From assembly GCA_001920415.1 (NCBI GenBank), contig MNJR01000026.1, forward strand, positions 186,001-250,000: 64,000 nt of DNA, in the 5' to 3' direction. Position 1 is the stretch's first letter. Each line of letters begins with the position of its first letter. Both the position numbers and the translations under genes were made by a program. This DNA comes from Acidobacteria bacterium 13_1_20CM_3_53_8 (GTDB lineage: Bacteria; Acidobacteriota; Blastocatellia; Pyrinomonadales; Pyrinomonadaceae). The notes under the pieces were generated by a model. That model had not been told where the DNA came from, did no database searches, and saw nothing but the letters and a program-made list of their open reading frames with translations. Shown piece after piece: positions 9,317 through 18,447 of this stretch.

Positions 9317-9386
9317 AAATTCAAAATCAGCGCGCGAAGCGCTGTCTTCACTTTTGCCTTTTACCTTTTTACTTTTGCCTTCATTT
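9252..9386. repeat. Family A inverted repeat overlapping a gene 3' end
   Basis: Purine arm AAGGCAAAAGTAAAAAGG (9259-9276) is followed by the short palindrome CACGCCTAAAGGCGTG and, across an AT-rich centre, the complementary arm CTTTTGCCTTTTACCTTTTT. The left part lies inside the GT2 gene and encodes its C-terminal tail and stop; the right end abuts the stop of the convergent metalloprotease gene at 9387. Confidence 0.8.
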
Positions 9387-11555
9387 TTATCCTGCCGAGC
9401 AATCCGTATCGCGGCGCGTGGTTATCAGGCCGAATCTGAGTTGGTATTCCGACGAAGAGATGAAGGCGCAGACCATCGCGCGGAAGCCGCTTGGATCATT
9501 CGGCAGCTTTGTGTTCAGTATGTTGAGCCAGAAGTTGTAGCCGCCCGTATCTGCGTCGCGGCGTAGGTAGCCGAAGTATTGCATCAAGACGAACGCAGGG
9601 TTGAACTCTGCCTGCGTGTATTCAGGATATTCTATGAGCTTGCGCAAGGTTATGGCGCGTTTGTTGGTCAGGCTCGTCCCTGAATCATAAGTGGCGAGCA
9701 GTTCGGCGCGATGCGACATAAGGTCAACGTTAGAGCTTTGCTTGACACTCGCAATCAGAGCGTCAACATACTGGTCTCGCCCAAGCGTCGCAGGATACTT
9801 TTGCAAAAATGCTGTGCGGCTCACCCAACTTTCTGCGAAAGACTGCTTTGCAGCATCAAGATTCCCGCCAGCTACTACCTGATTGCGATCCGTGTTGAAT
9901 TCGTTGAAGCCCGGCTGGCGACCCAGACTCGATTTGTATAGACGATAGATGTAGTAGCCCGTCTGTTGAAACTCGTCAGAGAAGAAGTATGCGGCGGAGA
10001 CTTCCCTGCGACGAGCGCTGACGCACGCCGCGTCCGTTCCGCATTGAGTTATCTGTCCAGTCCAGTAGTCCCAGCCGCCCTGATCAGGTTCACGTCCTAA
10101 AAAATCCAGATACTGCTGGCGCACGAAGAAGCGCGGGTCATCAATCACGTTCGCCGTGAAATAAGGCGGCGCGGTGAAAGTGGTGTTGACTAAAAAGGTC
10201 GCGCCCGGATCAACCGAGAGCACGCCTGAAAGATATGCTATCTCCCCGGAATTGTTCTGAACGCGAATGCTGTAGTCGCCGAAAGGCGTGCTCGGCGCAA
10301 CCGTAGCGTCGAAGCTCATGGCGGGTATGGGATTGCCCTGCGGGTCTGTGAAGGAGAGAAACGAAACGCTCGCCTGATTGACTGTAAAGTAGGGCGAGGT
10401 TATGGAGACGCCGGATGCAGGAATTTGTCCCTGAGTTATTCCTGTGCCGCCAACGTAAACCGTATAAACCTTCCCTGCATCAATCGGCGCGACGACCGTA
10501 GAGAGTTGCCCGTTAAGCCCCATCCACGTAGGGTTGAGCGAGGGCGTGCCAGTGATTGTGAAGTTTATGCCGCCCACTACTGGAGTGGTGTTCAAGTTAA
10601 TCTGAGTCGGATATTCAGAGGTGCGAAACGGAGGAGGAGGATTCGTCACCAATCCTGCGTAGCCGCCGCCGGATGCGGCTATGCTTTGAGCCGTTATAGG
10701 CCCGTCCAGCGGCTCAACTATCATGCGATAGGTTGCAACAGGCAGATTGTCAATCCGGTAACTGCCGTTCGACAGCGTGACGTTGCCCGCGACCACGTGA
10801 CCGTTGCCAACATCCTCAGCCCACACGTGCGCCCCGAAAACAGGCTGACCCGCAGCGTCACGCACCGTCCCCGAAATAGAAGTTCCTGCCACGGGGCCGT
10901 AAATCGTTCTCACACCCGCGCGATCATCTTCCGACAACGAGCGAGGCGTGACGGCAGGCGCTCCATAATATCCGTTCTGCCCCTGAAACGGAGCCATCGT
11001 CGCGCCCAGGTCTGCCGAATGCTCAAGCCCAAGCAGATGACCGACCTCGTGCGTCAATACGGATTCTACGTCGTATGTGCCTGTGGTTCCGTCCGTGGAG
11101 AATGAGATGTTCGGGTTCAGCGCTATATCGGATTCCGTGATGCCACCCGTCGCAGGGTTGAAGAAGTTTCGCGTGCGCCCGGTTCTGATATCGTTAGCGC
11201 CAGAAAACTCGCCTCCATTATTCGCTGAGACAGTGATGAGGCTGATGCCGTCGCCTCCGCTATTGCTTGGACTCACCTGCGTCGCGGACGAATTTGTCAC
11301 AGTGAAGCGCACGTTCGAGACCTGCTCCCATCGAGCCAGCGCCCTGCGCGCAGCGCCAACCACGTCGCTTCCCGCTTTGATATTAGCTGGAGGCGTACTG
11401 AGCGAAGCGGAAAGCGCGACCGTGATGCTCGTCGTCGGCCATTTGATCTGAATCGTGGCCGCAGAATCTGCGTATTGAAGCGTGTAGGCGCGAGCCGGGA
11501 GCGACCAGCCGAAAATAGTGTATATGAGTGCGAGCGCTAAAATTGTCCTGCGCAT
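9387..11555 (-). CDS. Secreted matrixin-like zinc metalloprotease with DUF4214-like C-terminus
   Basis: A 722-residue exported protein. The ATG at 11555 is chosen because AAGGGGAG lies 7 nt upstream and a signal peptide follows (hydrophobic residues 4-18, ending LPARA). The metzincin zinc site HEVGHLLGLEH is at residues ~169-179, with a Met-turn candidate at ~187 (LGATM), as in M10 peptidases. A carboxypeptidase-regulatory-like beta domain follows (ISGTVRDAAGQPVFGAHVWA), then beta-rich Ig/TIG-like stretches. The last ~220 residues are the DUF4214-like module (FVRQQYLDFLGREPDQGGWD ... MQYFGYLRRDADTGGYNFW) ending with a Cys near the C-terminus. It should act outside the cell or on its surface; the substrate is unknown. 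It converges with the GT2 gene. Confidence 0.9.
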   Translation of the reverse strand: MRRTILALALIYTIFGWSLPARAYTLQYADSAATIQIKWPTTSITVALSASLSTPPANIKAGSDVVGAARRALARWEQVSNVRFTVTNSSATQVSPSNSGGDGISLITVSANNGGEFSGANDIRTGRTRNFFNPATGGITESDIALNPNISFSTDGTTGTYDVESVLTHEVGHLLGLEHSADLGATMAPFQGQNGYYGAPAVTPRSLSEDDRAGVRTIYGPVAGTSISGTVRDAAGQPVFGAHVWAEDVGNGHVVAGNVTLSNGSYRIDNLPVATYRMIVEPLDGPITAQSIAASGGGYAGLVTNPPPPFRTSEYPTQINLNTTPVVGGINFTITGTPSLNPTWMGLNGQLSTVVAPIDAGKVYTVYVGGTGITQGQIPASGVSITSPYFTVNQASVSFLSFTDPQGNPIPAMSFDATVAPSTPFGDYSIRVQNNSGEIAYLSGVLSVDPGATFLVNTTFTAPPYFTANVIDDPRFFVRQQYLDFLGREPDQGGWDYWTGQITQCGTDAACVSARRREVSAAYFFSDEFQQTGYYIYRLYKSSLGRQPGFNEFNTDRNQVVAGGNLDAAKQSFAESWVSRTAFLQKYPATLGRDQYVDALIASVKQSSNVDLMSHRAELLATYDSGTSLTNKRAITLRKLIEYPEYTQAEFNPAFVLMQYFGYLRRDADTGGYNFWLNILNTKLPNDPSGFRAMVCAFISSSEYQLRFGLITTRRDTDCSAG

Positions 11556-11843
11556 ATAAAACTCCCCTTGATGGCAATTCGGTTCGGCAACTGATTTTGA
11601 GCGCGGCACGCGCGGCGCGGAAAGCGTGTCTAACCTGAACAAAATCTCCTGCTTGCTGCAACGTCAAAGTTCAAAGAAGGTATCTCGCGGCTCAGTTAAA
11701 GGGAGATTCAAGAGGCGTGAGCCGGAGAGCGAGTATAGCATACCAGCGCGACTAAAAAAGTCTGCTCGTTCATGAAATTTCTCGTCTTATACGCTCTCTA
11801 AAGCGTCCAAAGTTGTGTGTTACAGGCGCGTTGAAAAACCGCG

Positions 11844-11873
11844 TTGACAAACGGTTGACGGGCAAGCTACACT
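11844..11873 (+). promoter_or_regulatory. Candidate sigma-70-type promoter in the 11.56-11.99 kb intergenic region
   Basis: TTGACA (11844-11849), an 18-nt spacer and TACACT (11868-11873) lie upstream of the DUF4214 gene starting at 11990. A second -10-like TATAAT is at 11943-11948 with a poor -35 (TTTGGA). The rest of this 434-nt divergent region shows no gene. Confidence 0.45.
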
Positions 11874-11989
11874 GAAAATTGGGTTAGATGGGCGCAAAGC
11901 CTCAACCCTTCTTGATAGTGATTTGGAGCCTCCCTTCAATCCTATAATCTCTGGCGAAACAAGCCATCAAACCGAGCAGGAGTAGTTAG

Positions 11990-12877
11990 ATGCGAAAGCT
12001 TATCATTGCGATTCTAGCGGTCATGATAGTTGCCGCGAGCGCAGCAGCGCAGAATGCGCCTACGCTTAGAATCGTCGAATCAAATGGCCCCGGCCTCCCG
12101 GCAGACCTTTATTACGGCGACATCAAGGTCAAGCCCGTGCGCGTGCGACCGGGAACGAACCAGCGCATCACGATTGATGATGCTGACTTCTTCGTCATGG
12201 AGCACTACTTCGATTTCCTGAATCGCTACCCGGATGCGGGCGGTCTCTCTTACTGGACAAGCCAGATAACGCAGTGTGGCACGAACGCATCATGCGTTGA
12301 TCAGGCACGCATCACAGTTTCGGCGGCTTTCTTCATAGAATTAGAGTTTAAGAATACGGGCTACTACGTCTATCGCTTCTACAAAGGTGCGCTCGCTCGC
12401 AAGCCCACTTACGAAGAGTTCATGCCGGATCGCAGGCTTGTAGTAGGCGGCGCGAATGAGGAGGCAGGAAGAGCCAGCTACGCTGAAACTTTCACGCAGC
12501 GCCCAGAGTTCACACAAAAATATCCGGCGACGATGACCCCGACTCAATTCGTCAACGCGCTGCTCGCAACCGTGAAGCAAATCTCCAACGTTGACCTGTC
12601 ATCTCAGGCCAGTTTCTATGTTGGCGAACTCAACAGCGGTCAAACGCGCGGTCAGGTCGTGAGACAGGTCATAGAGACCCCTGCGTTCGATCAGTCTCAG
12701 AACAACGAGGCGTTCGTGCGTATGCAATACTTCGGTTACCTGCGCCGAAATCCAGACGAGGGCGGCGAAGCCTTCTGGCTGAACATACTGAACAACAAAC
12801 TGCCCAACGACGCCACAGGATACCGCGCGATGGTTGCAGCCTTCATACTGTCGAAGGAGTATCGCGAACGGTTCTAA
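11990..12877 (+). CDS. Small secreted DUF4214-domain protein
   Basis: A 295-residue protein with a signal peptide (MRKLIIAILAVMIVAASAAAQ), ~45 residues of linker, and then only the ~220-residue DUF4214-like module: FVMEHYFDFLNRYPDAGGLS, YWTSQITQCGTNASCV, MQYFGYLRRNPDEGGEAFW. It is the stand-alone version of the domain that ends four large exported proteins in this window. It lacks the extra tail with the final Cys that the other copies carry, stopping at KEYRERF. AGGAG lies ~9 nt before the ATG. Function is unknown; DUF4214 proteins are often secreted or surface-attached. A strong terminator follows at 12902. Confidence 0.85.
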   Translation: MRKLIIAILAVMIVAASAAAQNAPTLRIVESNGPGLPADLYYGDIKVKPVRVRPGTNQRITIDDADFFVMEHYFDFLNRYPDAGGLSYWTSQITQCGTNASCVDQARITVSAAFFIELEFKNTGYYVYRFYKGALARKPTYEEFMPDRRLVVGGANEEAGRASYAETFTQRPEFTQKYPATMTPTQFVNALLATVKQISNVDLSSQASFYVGELNSGQTRGQVVRQVIETPAFDQSQNNEAFVRMQYFGYLRRNPDEGGEAFWLNILNNKLPNDATGYRAMVAAFILSKEYRERF

Positions 12878-12901
12878 ACTCTGGAAACAGAATCGAAATT
12901 C

Positions 12902-12935
12902 AAAAGGGCTTGCTTCTTCGGAAGCAAGCCCTTTT
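12902..12935 (+). terminator. Rho-independent terminator after the DUF4214 gene
   Basis: A perfect 15-bp stem (AAAAGGGCTTGCTTC) with a TTCG tetraloop; the 3' arm ends in CCCTTTT followed by CATCATT. Its A/T-flanked symmetry would also serve the opposite strand. Confidence 0.9.
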
Positions 12936-12950
12936 CATCATTACACGCTG

Positions 12951-13026
12951 ATTTTTAATTTTTAGTTCACGCCTGCAAGGCGTGTCCACACCTTTGCCTT
13001 TTTACTTCTACCTTTTGCCTTCCTTC
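12951..13026. repeat. Family A repeat, half copy
   Basis: Contains the GTTCACGCC..GGCGTGTCCACACC palindrome seen at 9.3 and 56.05 kb and only the pyrimidine arm (CTTTGCCTTTTTACTTCTAC). It lies ~20 nt from the stop of the minus-strand GT4 gene. Confidence 0.7.
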
Positions 13027-13046
13027 CAGATTCTTATACAGACCCT

Positions 13047-14177
13047 TCAGCGACCAAACCTCGCAATCGCCTCTTTATAAACTTCTCTTGTCAGCCGCGC
13101 CGTTCTTCCCCATGAAAACTCCGCCGCTCGACGCAGCCCCGCATTCGATAATGCTGCGCGCGCTCGTTCATCTTTGAGCAACGTGACGATGCTGCGCGCG
13201 AGCGATGGAACATCGTCGGGCGCGACCAGAAGCGCTGCGTCTTCTGTTACCTCTGTGATGCTTGCGATGCTGCTTGCTATGACGGGCGCGCCACAAGCCA
13301 TTGCTTCAAGCGGCGGCAGCCCGAAGCCTTCGTATAGAGACGGGTAGACGAAGACGCTTGCTGCTGAATAAAGAGCGCGCAAATCCTCGTCCCCCAGATA
13401 GCCTGTGAAAAGCAGACGCTCCTTTATGCCCGACGACTCGATCATCTCAAAGAGCTTGTCCGTCACCCATCCCTTTCCACCTGCAATGACCAACTGCGGA
13501 CGAAAATCCGTCGAGCGCATTATCTCAGCGACGGCGCGCACAAGCGTCACAAGATTTTTTCTAGGCTCGATTGTGCCTACGAAGAGCAGAAACTCTTCTT
13601 CAACACCCAATCTTTCGAGCACGCCTTTTGATTCTTCAGCGCCCACCCTTCTGAAAACCTCACGCGCAGCTTCCGGCACAGCGAATACTTTTTCGTGCGA
13701 CACGCCCAAGTGCTCTAAAACTTCGCGCCGCACGCTCTCGGTAGGCGTGATGATCGCAGTAGCCGCGCGCACCATCAGAGGAAGTCTTCGACGCGCGCGC
13801 CAGACTCTGCGTCTCTCATGCGTGTCTGGATGAAGTTGTAGAGAGAGGTCGTGAATGGTCAGAACCGAAGGACAAATTTTTCGCAGCGGCACTTCGTAGT
13901 TAATGCCATGAAAGATTGAAAATTTTCGTAGCTTTGCGTAGCGCGGCAACCCCACAGTCCACCAGTGGCGGCTGAACGCATTCACTTTCGCTCTGACGAA
14001 ACTTAAATTTTCTGGAACCTCTATGTTACTGATTGATTCTATGAAAGGGCGCGGGCTTACTATTTCAAATTCATCTTGCGGATTGTCTAGCGCGAGCGCG
14101 CGCGCAAGCTCCGCAGTGTAATGCCCAACGCCCGCGAGCGGCTCGCTGAGCGGGATGCCGTCAAGGCCAACAAGCAT
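13047..14177 (-). CDS. GT4-family glycosyltransferase
   Basis: A 376-residue GT-B enzyme. The N-terminus (MLVGLDGIPLSEPLAGVGHY) has the glycine-rich loop region of GT4 acceptor domains. The C-terminal donor domain shows LFVGTIEPRKNLVTLVRA, then VFVYPSLYEGFGLPPLEAMA, which is the E(x7)E motif binding the nucleotide-sugar, and APVIASSIASITEV. It is likely a cytoplasmic, retaining transferase (mannosyl- or similar) building the surface polysaccharide repeat. It is the last of a run of minus-strand genes from 18.4 kb; the upstream GT4 gene ends 9 nt away. Confidence 0.9.
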   Translation of the reverse strand: MLVGLDGIPLSEPLAGVGHYTAELARALALDNPQDEFEIVSPRPFIESISNIEVPENLSFVRAKVNAFSRHWWTVGLPRYAKLRKFSIFHGINYEVPLRKICPSVLTIHDLSLQLHPDTHERRRVWRARRRLPLMVRAATAIITPTESVRREVLEHLGVSHEKVFAVPEAAREVFRRVGAEESKGVLERLGVEEEFLLFVGTIEPRKNLVTLVRAVAEIMRSTDFRPQLVIAGGKGWVTDKLFEMIESSGIKERLLFTGYLGDEDLRALYSAASVFVYPSLYEGFGLPPLEAMACGAPVIASSIASITEVTEDAALLVAPDDVPSLARSIVTLLKDERARAALSNAGLRRAAEFSWGRTARLTREVYKEAIARFGR

Positions 14178-14186
14178 AGTCTCGGT

Positions 14187-15572
14187 TCACCCCGCACCCA
14201 TCGCGTGAATTTTCTCAGAAATTCTGCGTAAAAGTTCGTCCGCAACGTTTGTTCCGAACAAATCTCTGGCACGCGCGCCCGCCGTACACGCAAGTTTCAT
14301 GAAGCCTGCGCGCGGTCGAAACGCCCGTGCGCTCTCAGCTAAACTTACAATCGCGTGCGCGTAAGCTTCCGGCGAGTGGAATTTTTCCAGAATCTCGCGC
14401 CCCTTTCGTCCCGCCAGAGCAAAGCGCTCAGGGTCTTTGAGGAAAGCTTTCAAGTTCGATTGAATATCTTCCTTCTCATTTTCAACGCGAACGAAACTTA
14501 CGGCCTCTTCCGAGAGAGTTGCGTACCATCCTGTTCGGCTTACCATGCTCGGCAGCGCGTGCGCCCAGATGCGTAGCTGGCTCCCTGAAGCCTCGCCCAT
14601 CGTAGGGTATCGCAAATTAATAGCCATGTGTGTGCGCGATAACGCGGCGTCCAATTCCGCCTCCGGCGCGAATCCATGCAATGTGACAAGGCTTTTCAAA
14701 CCGAGCGAGCGAACTCGAGAGCGCAGCCGTCTTTCGTTAACAAGAATCTCTCCGTATATGTCCATACGAAATTGCTCGCGCTCAGGCAATTCTGCGAACG
14801 CTTCGAGTATAGTATCAAGGCGACGATTGCGGCTGAGGTAGCCGAAAACGATCAGGCGGAAAGGCGGGGCGAGCGATTGCGGAATGCGGATTTCGGATTG
14901 CGGATTTAAGAAAGGTTGAATTGAATCTACAGTATGTGTCTTCGCTCCACTTTCCAATCCGCAATCCGCAATCCGCATTCCGCAATGAGAGAACGGAAGC
15001 GGCGCGTAAGCGACCGGGCAAAGGCTATCAGCTTTCAATCTCTCGAACGCTTCGCGTGTGTGTACAAGCAGGCCTATAGCATTCTCCGCAGCGTGTTCGG
15101 TGAGCGGATACTTCTCGGCCATGTAATCAATATTGCGCGCATTCTCGGCGAAACACTCTGCGGCGTCGCGCGCGCCCTCTTCGCCGTAGTAGAACTGCAT
15201 CGCGTTAAGATAAGCCGGAAGGTCTCGCCATGCTACGCGGTAGAGGCCGTCGAAGAAATGATGAAGGCGTATGTCATGCAAGACGACTATGCCGGAATGG
15301 CGGCGGCTCACCTGCCAGATTGCGCCGTGAAAGAGCGGGTTGTTGCCTATGTTATAGACTGAGATGTCTGCGCGATTCATCTCCGCCCAATCCATCTGCA
15401 AGGGATTGAACCTGCGCACCTCGCAAATAGTTTCCAACGATCTATCCCACTCGGCTTGATCCGTCCAGAGTGTGACCTGTGCCCTGCTTTGCAGCGCAGG
15501 CAGCACGCGCCCAGTGTAATGCGCTATGTCTGTGCTTGCAGGTTGCAGTGGAGAGAACCAGTTAATCTTCAT
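14187..15572 (-). CDS. GT4-family glycosyltransferase carrying an in-frame repeat insertion
   Basis: A 461-residue GT-B-type glycosyltransferase. The ATG at 15572 overlaps the upstream stop in an ATGA junction, which fixes the start. Recognisable parts are MKINWFSPLQPASTDIAHYT at the N-terminus, FRLIVFGYLSRNRRLDTILE opening the donor domain, INLRYPTMGEASGSQLRIWA (the E-containing donor loop) and a helical C-terminus. Between the two domains, about 37 residues (around CGMRIADCGLES ... NPQSEIRIPQS) are encoded by a dispersed inverted repeat (14876-14986). The insert keeps the frame, so a full-length protein can still be made with a low-complexity linker extension; activity is uncertain. Confidence 0.85.
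   Translation of the reverse strand: MKINWFSPLQPASTDIAHYTGRVLPALQSRAQVTLWTDQAEWDRSLETICEVRRFNPLQMDWAEMNRADISVYNIGNNPLFHGAIWQVSRRHSGIVVLHDIRLHHFFDGLYRVAWRDLPAYLNAMQFYYGEEGARDAAECFAENARNIDYMAEKYPLTEHAAENAIGLLVHTREAFERLKADSLCPVAYAPLPFSHCGMRIADCGLESGAKTHTVDSIQPFLNPQSEIRIPQSLAPPFRLIVFGYLSRNRRLDTILEAFAELPEREQFRMDIYGEILVNERRLRSRVRSLGLKSLVTLHGFAPEAELDAALSRTHMAINLRYPTMGEASGSQLRIWAHALPSMVSRTGWYATLSEEAVSFVRVENEKEDIQSNLKAFLKDPERFALAGRKGREILEKFHSPEAYAHAIVSLAESARAFRPRAGFMKLACTAGARARDLFGTNVADELLRRISEKIHAMGAG
14876..14986. repeat. Family E inverted repeat inside a coding sequence
   Basis: Left arm of GCGGATT-type words (ATTGCGGAATGCGGATTTCG, 14876-14895 and on to ~14907) and right arm of complementary ATCCGCA words (14955-14986) flank a ~47-bp centre. 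The length is close to a multiple of three and no stop falls in the host frame. Words of this type translate as IRNPQSA/RIADCGL strings. Confidence 0.85.
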
Positions 15573-16615
15573 GACAGAAGTTTCCCGGTGACGTTGGCCC
15601 AACTGATCTTCATCTCACGGAAAAGCTCTAGCCCGCGCACGCCCCATTGCTTCGCTCGCGCAGGGTTTCGCCAAAGGTCGTCCATCTTCGCCGCCAGACT
15701 TTCAGCAGAAGCTTCCGCCACAGAACCCGTCTCTCCGTCTCGAACAAATTCGAGCGGCCCGCCAGAGTCCACGCACGTAATGACGGGTTTCGCCGCGAGC
15801 ATCGCTTCGAGCGTGACGTAACCGAAGTCTTCATCAATCGGCGGGTAAATTACGCCCAGAGCTTTTGCATAAAGAGCGCGCTTCTCTTCCTCACTCACCT
15901 GCCCCAGCCACTCTACGCGCGCGTGCACGCGCAAGCGCCGCGCTAGAGCTTTCAACTGATCCGCGTATGCTGGATTGTCAGGCGAGCCGGAGAATCGCAC
16001 GCGCACAGCTTCCCTAGTCAGCGCCAGCGCTTCCAGCACTAGAGCCTGCCGTTTGGGAAGACAGAGGCGGCTGGGAAAGAAGAGATATTCTTCCGCGTCT
16101 GACGAGTAAAACTTTTCTGCATGTGGTGGCGGATGATAAAGCGGCTCAGCCTCTATCCCGCAAAAATCTTTGAGGCGGCGCGCGACCGTGCTTGAATTTG
16201 CGAAAACTCTTTTCGCTTCAGGAATCAATTTCATATCGGCACGACGAATTGCGTCGCGCACCTCAGTGCCGTTAGGCGAGTAGATTAAATCTCCGAGCGG
16301 GTGATCCCAGAGTTCGTAGGCCGTTCGGAATTGATGAAGAATCCAGAGCACCTTGCGTGGATGCGGGATAAGATAGGCTGGAAATTTTAGACCGATGAGC
16401 AGGTCAACTGGCGTGCCTGAAACTTCCGTTAAATCTATCAAACGGCACGCCAGCATGTGCTCCAGAATTTTTTCGGGCGGATACCATTTGAAAGGAATGG
16501 CGACGATCTCCGCCTCGTGCCCTGACGCAGAGAGCGCATCGCGCAACCCTTCCGCGTGCGCCTCTGCCCCTCCGCGTATGAACGGCACGTGCGTCGTCGC
16601 AATCAATATACGCAT
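15569..16615 (-). CDS. GT4-family glycosyltransferase
   Basis: A 348-residue GT-B glycosyltransferase. The N-terminus MRILIATTHVPFIRGGAEAH carries the typical GGAE loop of GT4 enzymes. The donor domain begins at EYLFFPSRLCLPKRQ, and the nucleotide-sugar-binding region is GVIYPPIDEDFGYVTLEAML (acidic residues seven apart), followed by KPVITCVDSGGPLEFV. The stop overlaps the next gene's start by four bases (ATGA), so the two are co-translated. It likely adds one sugar to the surface glycan. Confidence 0.9.
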   Translation of the reverse strand: MRILIATTHVPFIRGGAEAHAEGLRDALSASGHEAEIVAIPFKWYPPEKILEHMLACRLIDLTEVSGTPVDLLIGLKFPAYLIPHPRKVLWILHQFRTAYELWDHPLGDLIYSPNGTEVRDAIRRADMKLIPEAKRVFANSSTVARRLKDFCGIEAEPLYHPPPHAEKFYSSDAEEYLFFPSRLCLPKRQALVLEALALTREAVRVRFSGSPDNPAYADQLKALARRLRVHARVEWLGQVSEEEKRALYAKALGVIYPPIDEDFGYVTLEAMLAAKPVITCVDSGGPLEFVRDGETGSVAEASAESLAAKMDDLWRNPARAKQWGVRGLELFREMKISWANVTGKLLS

Positions 16616-16618
16616 AAA

Positions 16619-16738
16619 GCAGTTTTCAGTTTTTAGTTTTCAGTTTTCAGCAGCTTGTTGAGCGAAGACGGATGCAGATGTCTATTCAAGATTGAAGAGC
16701 ACTCTTCTCAAGACTGAAAACTAAAAACTGAAAACTGT
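16619..16738. repeat. Family D inverted repeat (CAGTTTTCAGTTTTTAG type)
   Basis: Left arm AGTTTTCAGTTTTTAGTTTT and right arm AAAACTAAAAACTGAAAACT flank ~70 bp. The right arm ends one base before the TAG stop of the methyltransferase gene at 16739, so it again sits at a gene 3' end. Confidence 0.8.
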
Positions 16739-18382
16739 CTACTCCCCTTTCCTACCGACGATGGCGTAGTCCATTGGGCCATAAAAATATTCGTTGAAGC
16801 GTCGGACGAGATCGCCGTCGCCTTCGACGGGTTCGGCTGTTGATGGGTTGAGCTTGATGATTTCGACACGCGCGAGGCCGCGAGATTCCAGAAGGAACTG
16901 CATGACGGGCGCGGGCAGAGGGTTGCGGTGTGTAGGGTCTAAGTAGAAGTTGCAGCTTCCGACCAGAACGTTCTGCGGGTTGGGCGTCTCGAAGATCACA
17001 TAGCCTCCCGGCTGAAGCACGCGCACCGTTTCGTCCAGCATCTTCACCAACATCTCGAACGGCAGATGTTCTATGACGTGAAATCCCGTCACCGCGCCAA
17101 GGCTTGCATCCTCTGTGCTGCGCAGATAATTCATCAAATCCTCTTCAATCACATCAAGACCGTGTTCGCGGCATTCAGCAATGAGAATGCTGTTGGAGTC
17201 AACGCCTCGCGCGGTGAACCCTTCGTCGCGCAGAAGCTCAAGCCACTCGCCTCGACCGCAGCCTAAATCAAGAACAGGCTCACGGCGCGCGCCTGTCCCT
17301 TCGCCTTCGAGCAGAGGCAGATAGATGCGCAGGCGCTCTCTTATCTCATCATTAGTCCCGCGAAAACGGTTTTCGAGCGCGGCGTAGAGCGCATCCAACT
17401 CATGACTTTCTACTTCAAGCGAAGCGGGCAAATTCGCAGGATGAGTTTCCGCTCTGAAATCTTCACGCGGAGCGCTGCGAAGCTCTTCCAACAGGCGCGC
17501 AACTCGCTGGCCTTGCAGAGCAAGCTCCATGCGAATCTCCTGCTCTTTCTGAAACGTCTTCTCCAACTCGCTCTTAAGCTCGCGATAAATTTTTGCAGAT
17601 TTCCGCTCGCGCTCTTCTGTTTGCGTCGCCATCTCGTCGAAACGACGCTCGCGCTCCTCGCGCTCTACAGCAAAGCGCGACGCGAGTTCGTCCGTGCGCT
17701 TGACGCTCTCTTCATGCGAGCGTGCAGTGGTCTCAATCAAGTCGGTTAAGCGAAAAGATTCGGCGCGCGTATGATTGACGAGGTGAAGCGCAATCTGATT
17801 CGAGTGTTCGACTAATTGATCCTGTTGCGCAGCGACGTGCGCCTCGAACTGCTGCTGGTGTTTGATGTATGAAGGCAGGCGCGCTAATCCCACAACGAAG
17901 CGCGCCATATAGCCCAAGACTGGAATCCTGTAAACGAGTCTCAATGCGGCTGGCACGAACAGACCTTCAATCTGTACGCGCTTGGCTCGGCCTTCACGCG
18001 AATAGCGCAGGCGCGCCAGCACGTCCACTTTGTTGAGGCGACCTGAGCGCAGGCTCTCTATGAACCCCTGGTAGCCCGTAGCGTCAGGCCCGCGCTTGAG
18101 GATTGCAAGATAAGCGTTCTGTATGAAATTGCGGTCGTGGTATTTGAGCAGATCGCTCAAGTGATAGCGGTCGTCCGCGTGCGGCGTGAAAGAAGTTTGA
18201 AGATTGAGCGGCTGAATTTCTATTGGCCCGTAGGCGGCGCTATCTGTTTGAAATGATCTTGAAGAACTATCCGGCAAAGTTTCGTGCGCGGCCACACCAA
18301 CAGTTGCGCCGCGCTCTACGCCATCGCGCGCAGCTTCCGTCAACTTCTCAACACTGATTTCAGGCTCACTGATTTCGAACAT
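16739..18382 (-). CDS. Coiled-coil methyltransferase with DUF4214-like N-terminal region (possible glycan chain terminator)
   Basis: A 547-residue protein in four parts: a polar N-terminus; a short DUF4214-like helical segment (FIQNAYLAILKRGPDATGYQ ... SREGRAKR); a long coiled coil rich in Glu/Arg (~residues 180-310, REERERRFDEMATQTEERER); and a class I methyltransferase with PVLDLGCGRGEWLELL, RGVDSNSILIAE, GFHVIEHLPFEMLV and VIFETPNPQNVL. Coiled-coil methyltransferases such as WbdD cap O-antigen chains and use the coiled coil as a length ruler; that role is an inference here. The ATG at 18382 is chosen; a GTG at 18400 is also in frame. Confidence 0.75.
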   Translation of the reverse strand: MFEISEPEISVEKLTEAARDGVERGATVGVAAHETLPDSSSRSFQTDSAAYGPIEIQPLNLQTSFTPHADDRYHLSDLLKYHDRNFIQNAYLAILKRGPDATGYQGFIESLRSGRLNKVDVLARLRYSREGRAKRVQIEGLFVPAALRLVYRIPVLGYMARFVVGLARLPSYIKHQQQFEAHVAAQQDQLVEHSNQIALHLVNHTRAESFRLTDLIETTARSHEESVKRTDELASRFAVEREERERRFDEMATQTEERERKSAKIYRELKSELEKTFQKEQEIRMELALQGQRVARLLEELRSAPREDFRAETHPANLPASLEVESHELDALYAALENRFRGTNDEIRERLRIYLPLLEGEGTGARREPVLDLGCGRGEWLELLRDEGFTARGVDSNSILIAECREHGLDVIEEDLMNYLRSTEDASLGAVTGFHVIEHLPFEMLVKMLDETVRVLQPGGYVIFETPNPQNVLVGSCNFYLDPTHRNPLPAPVMQFLLESRGLARVEIIKLNPSTAEPVEGDGDLVRRFNEYFYGPMDYAIVGRKGE

Positions 18383-18447
18383 CGTCGGACACGTGCACAC
18401 TCGTATAGCCTTTCAACTTTGCAGGCTACGAGGATGCGAGCTATAAG

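Noticed and set aside
10425-11105. Plus-strand open frame of 226 codons
   Set aside because: It is antisense to the metalloprotease gene, with no ribosome-binding site, no recognisable domain and Arg/Cys-rich composition typical of reverse-frame shadows.
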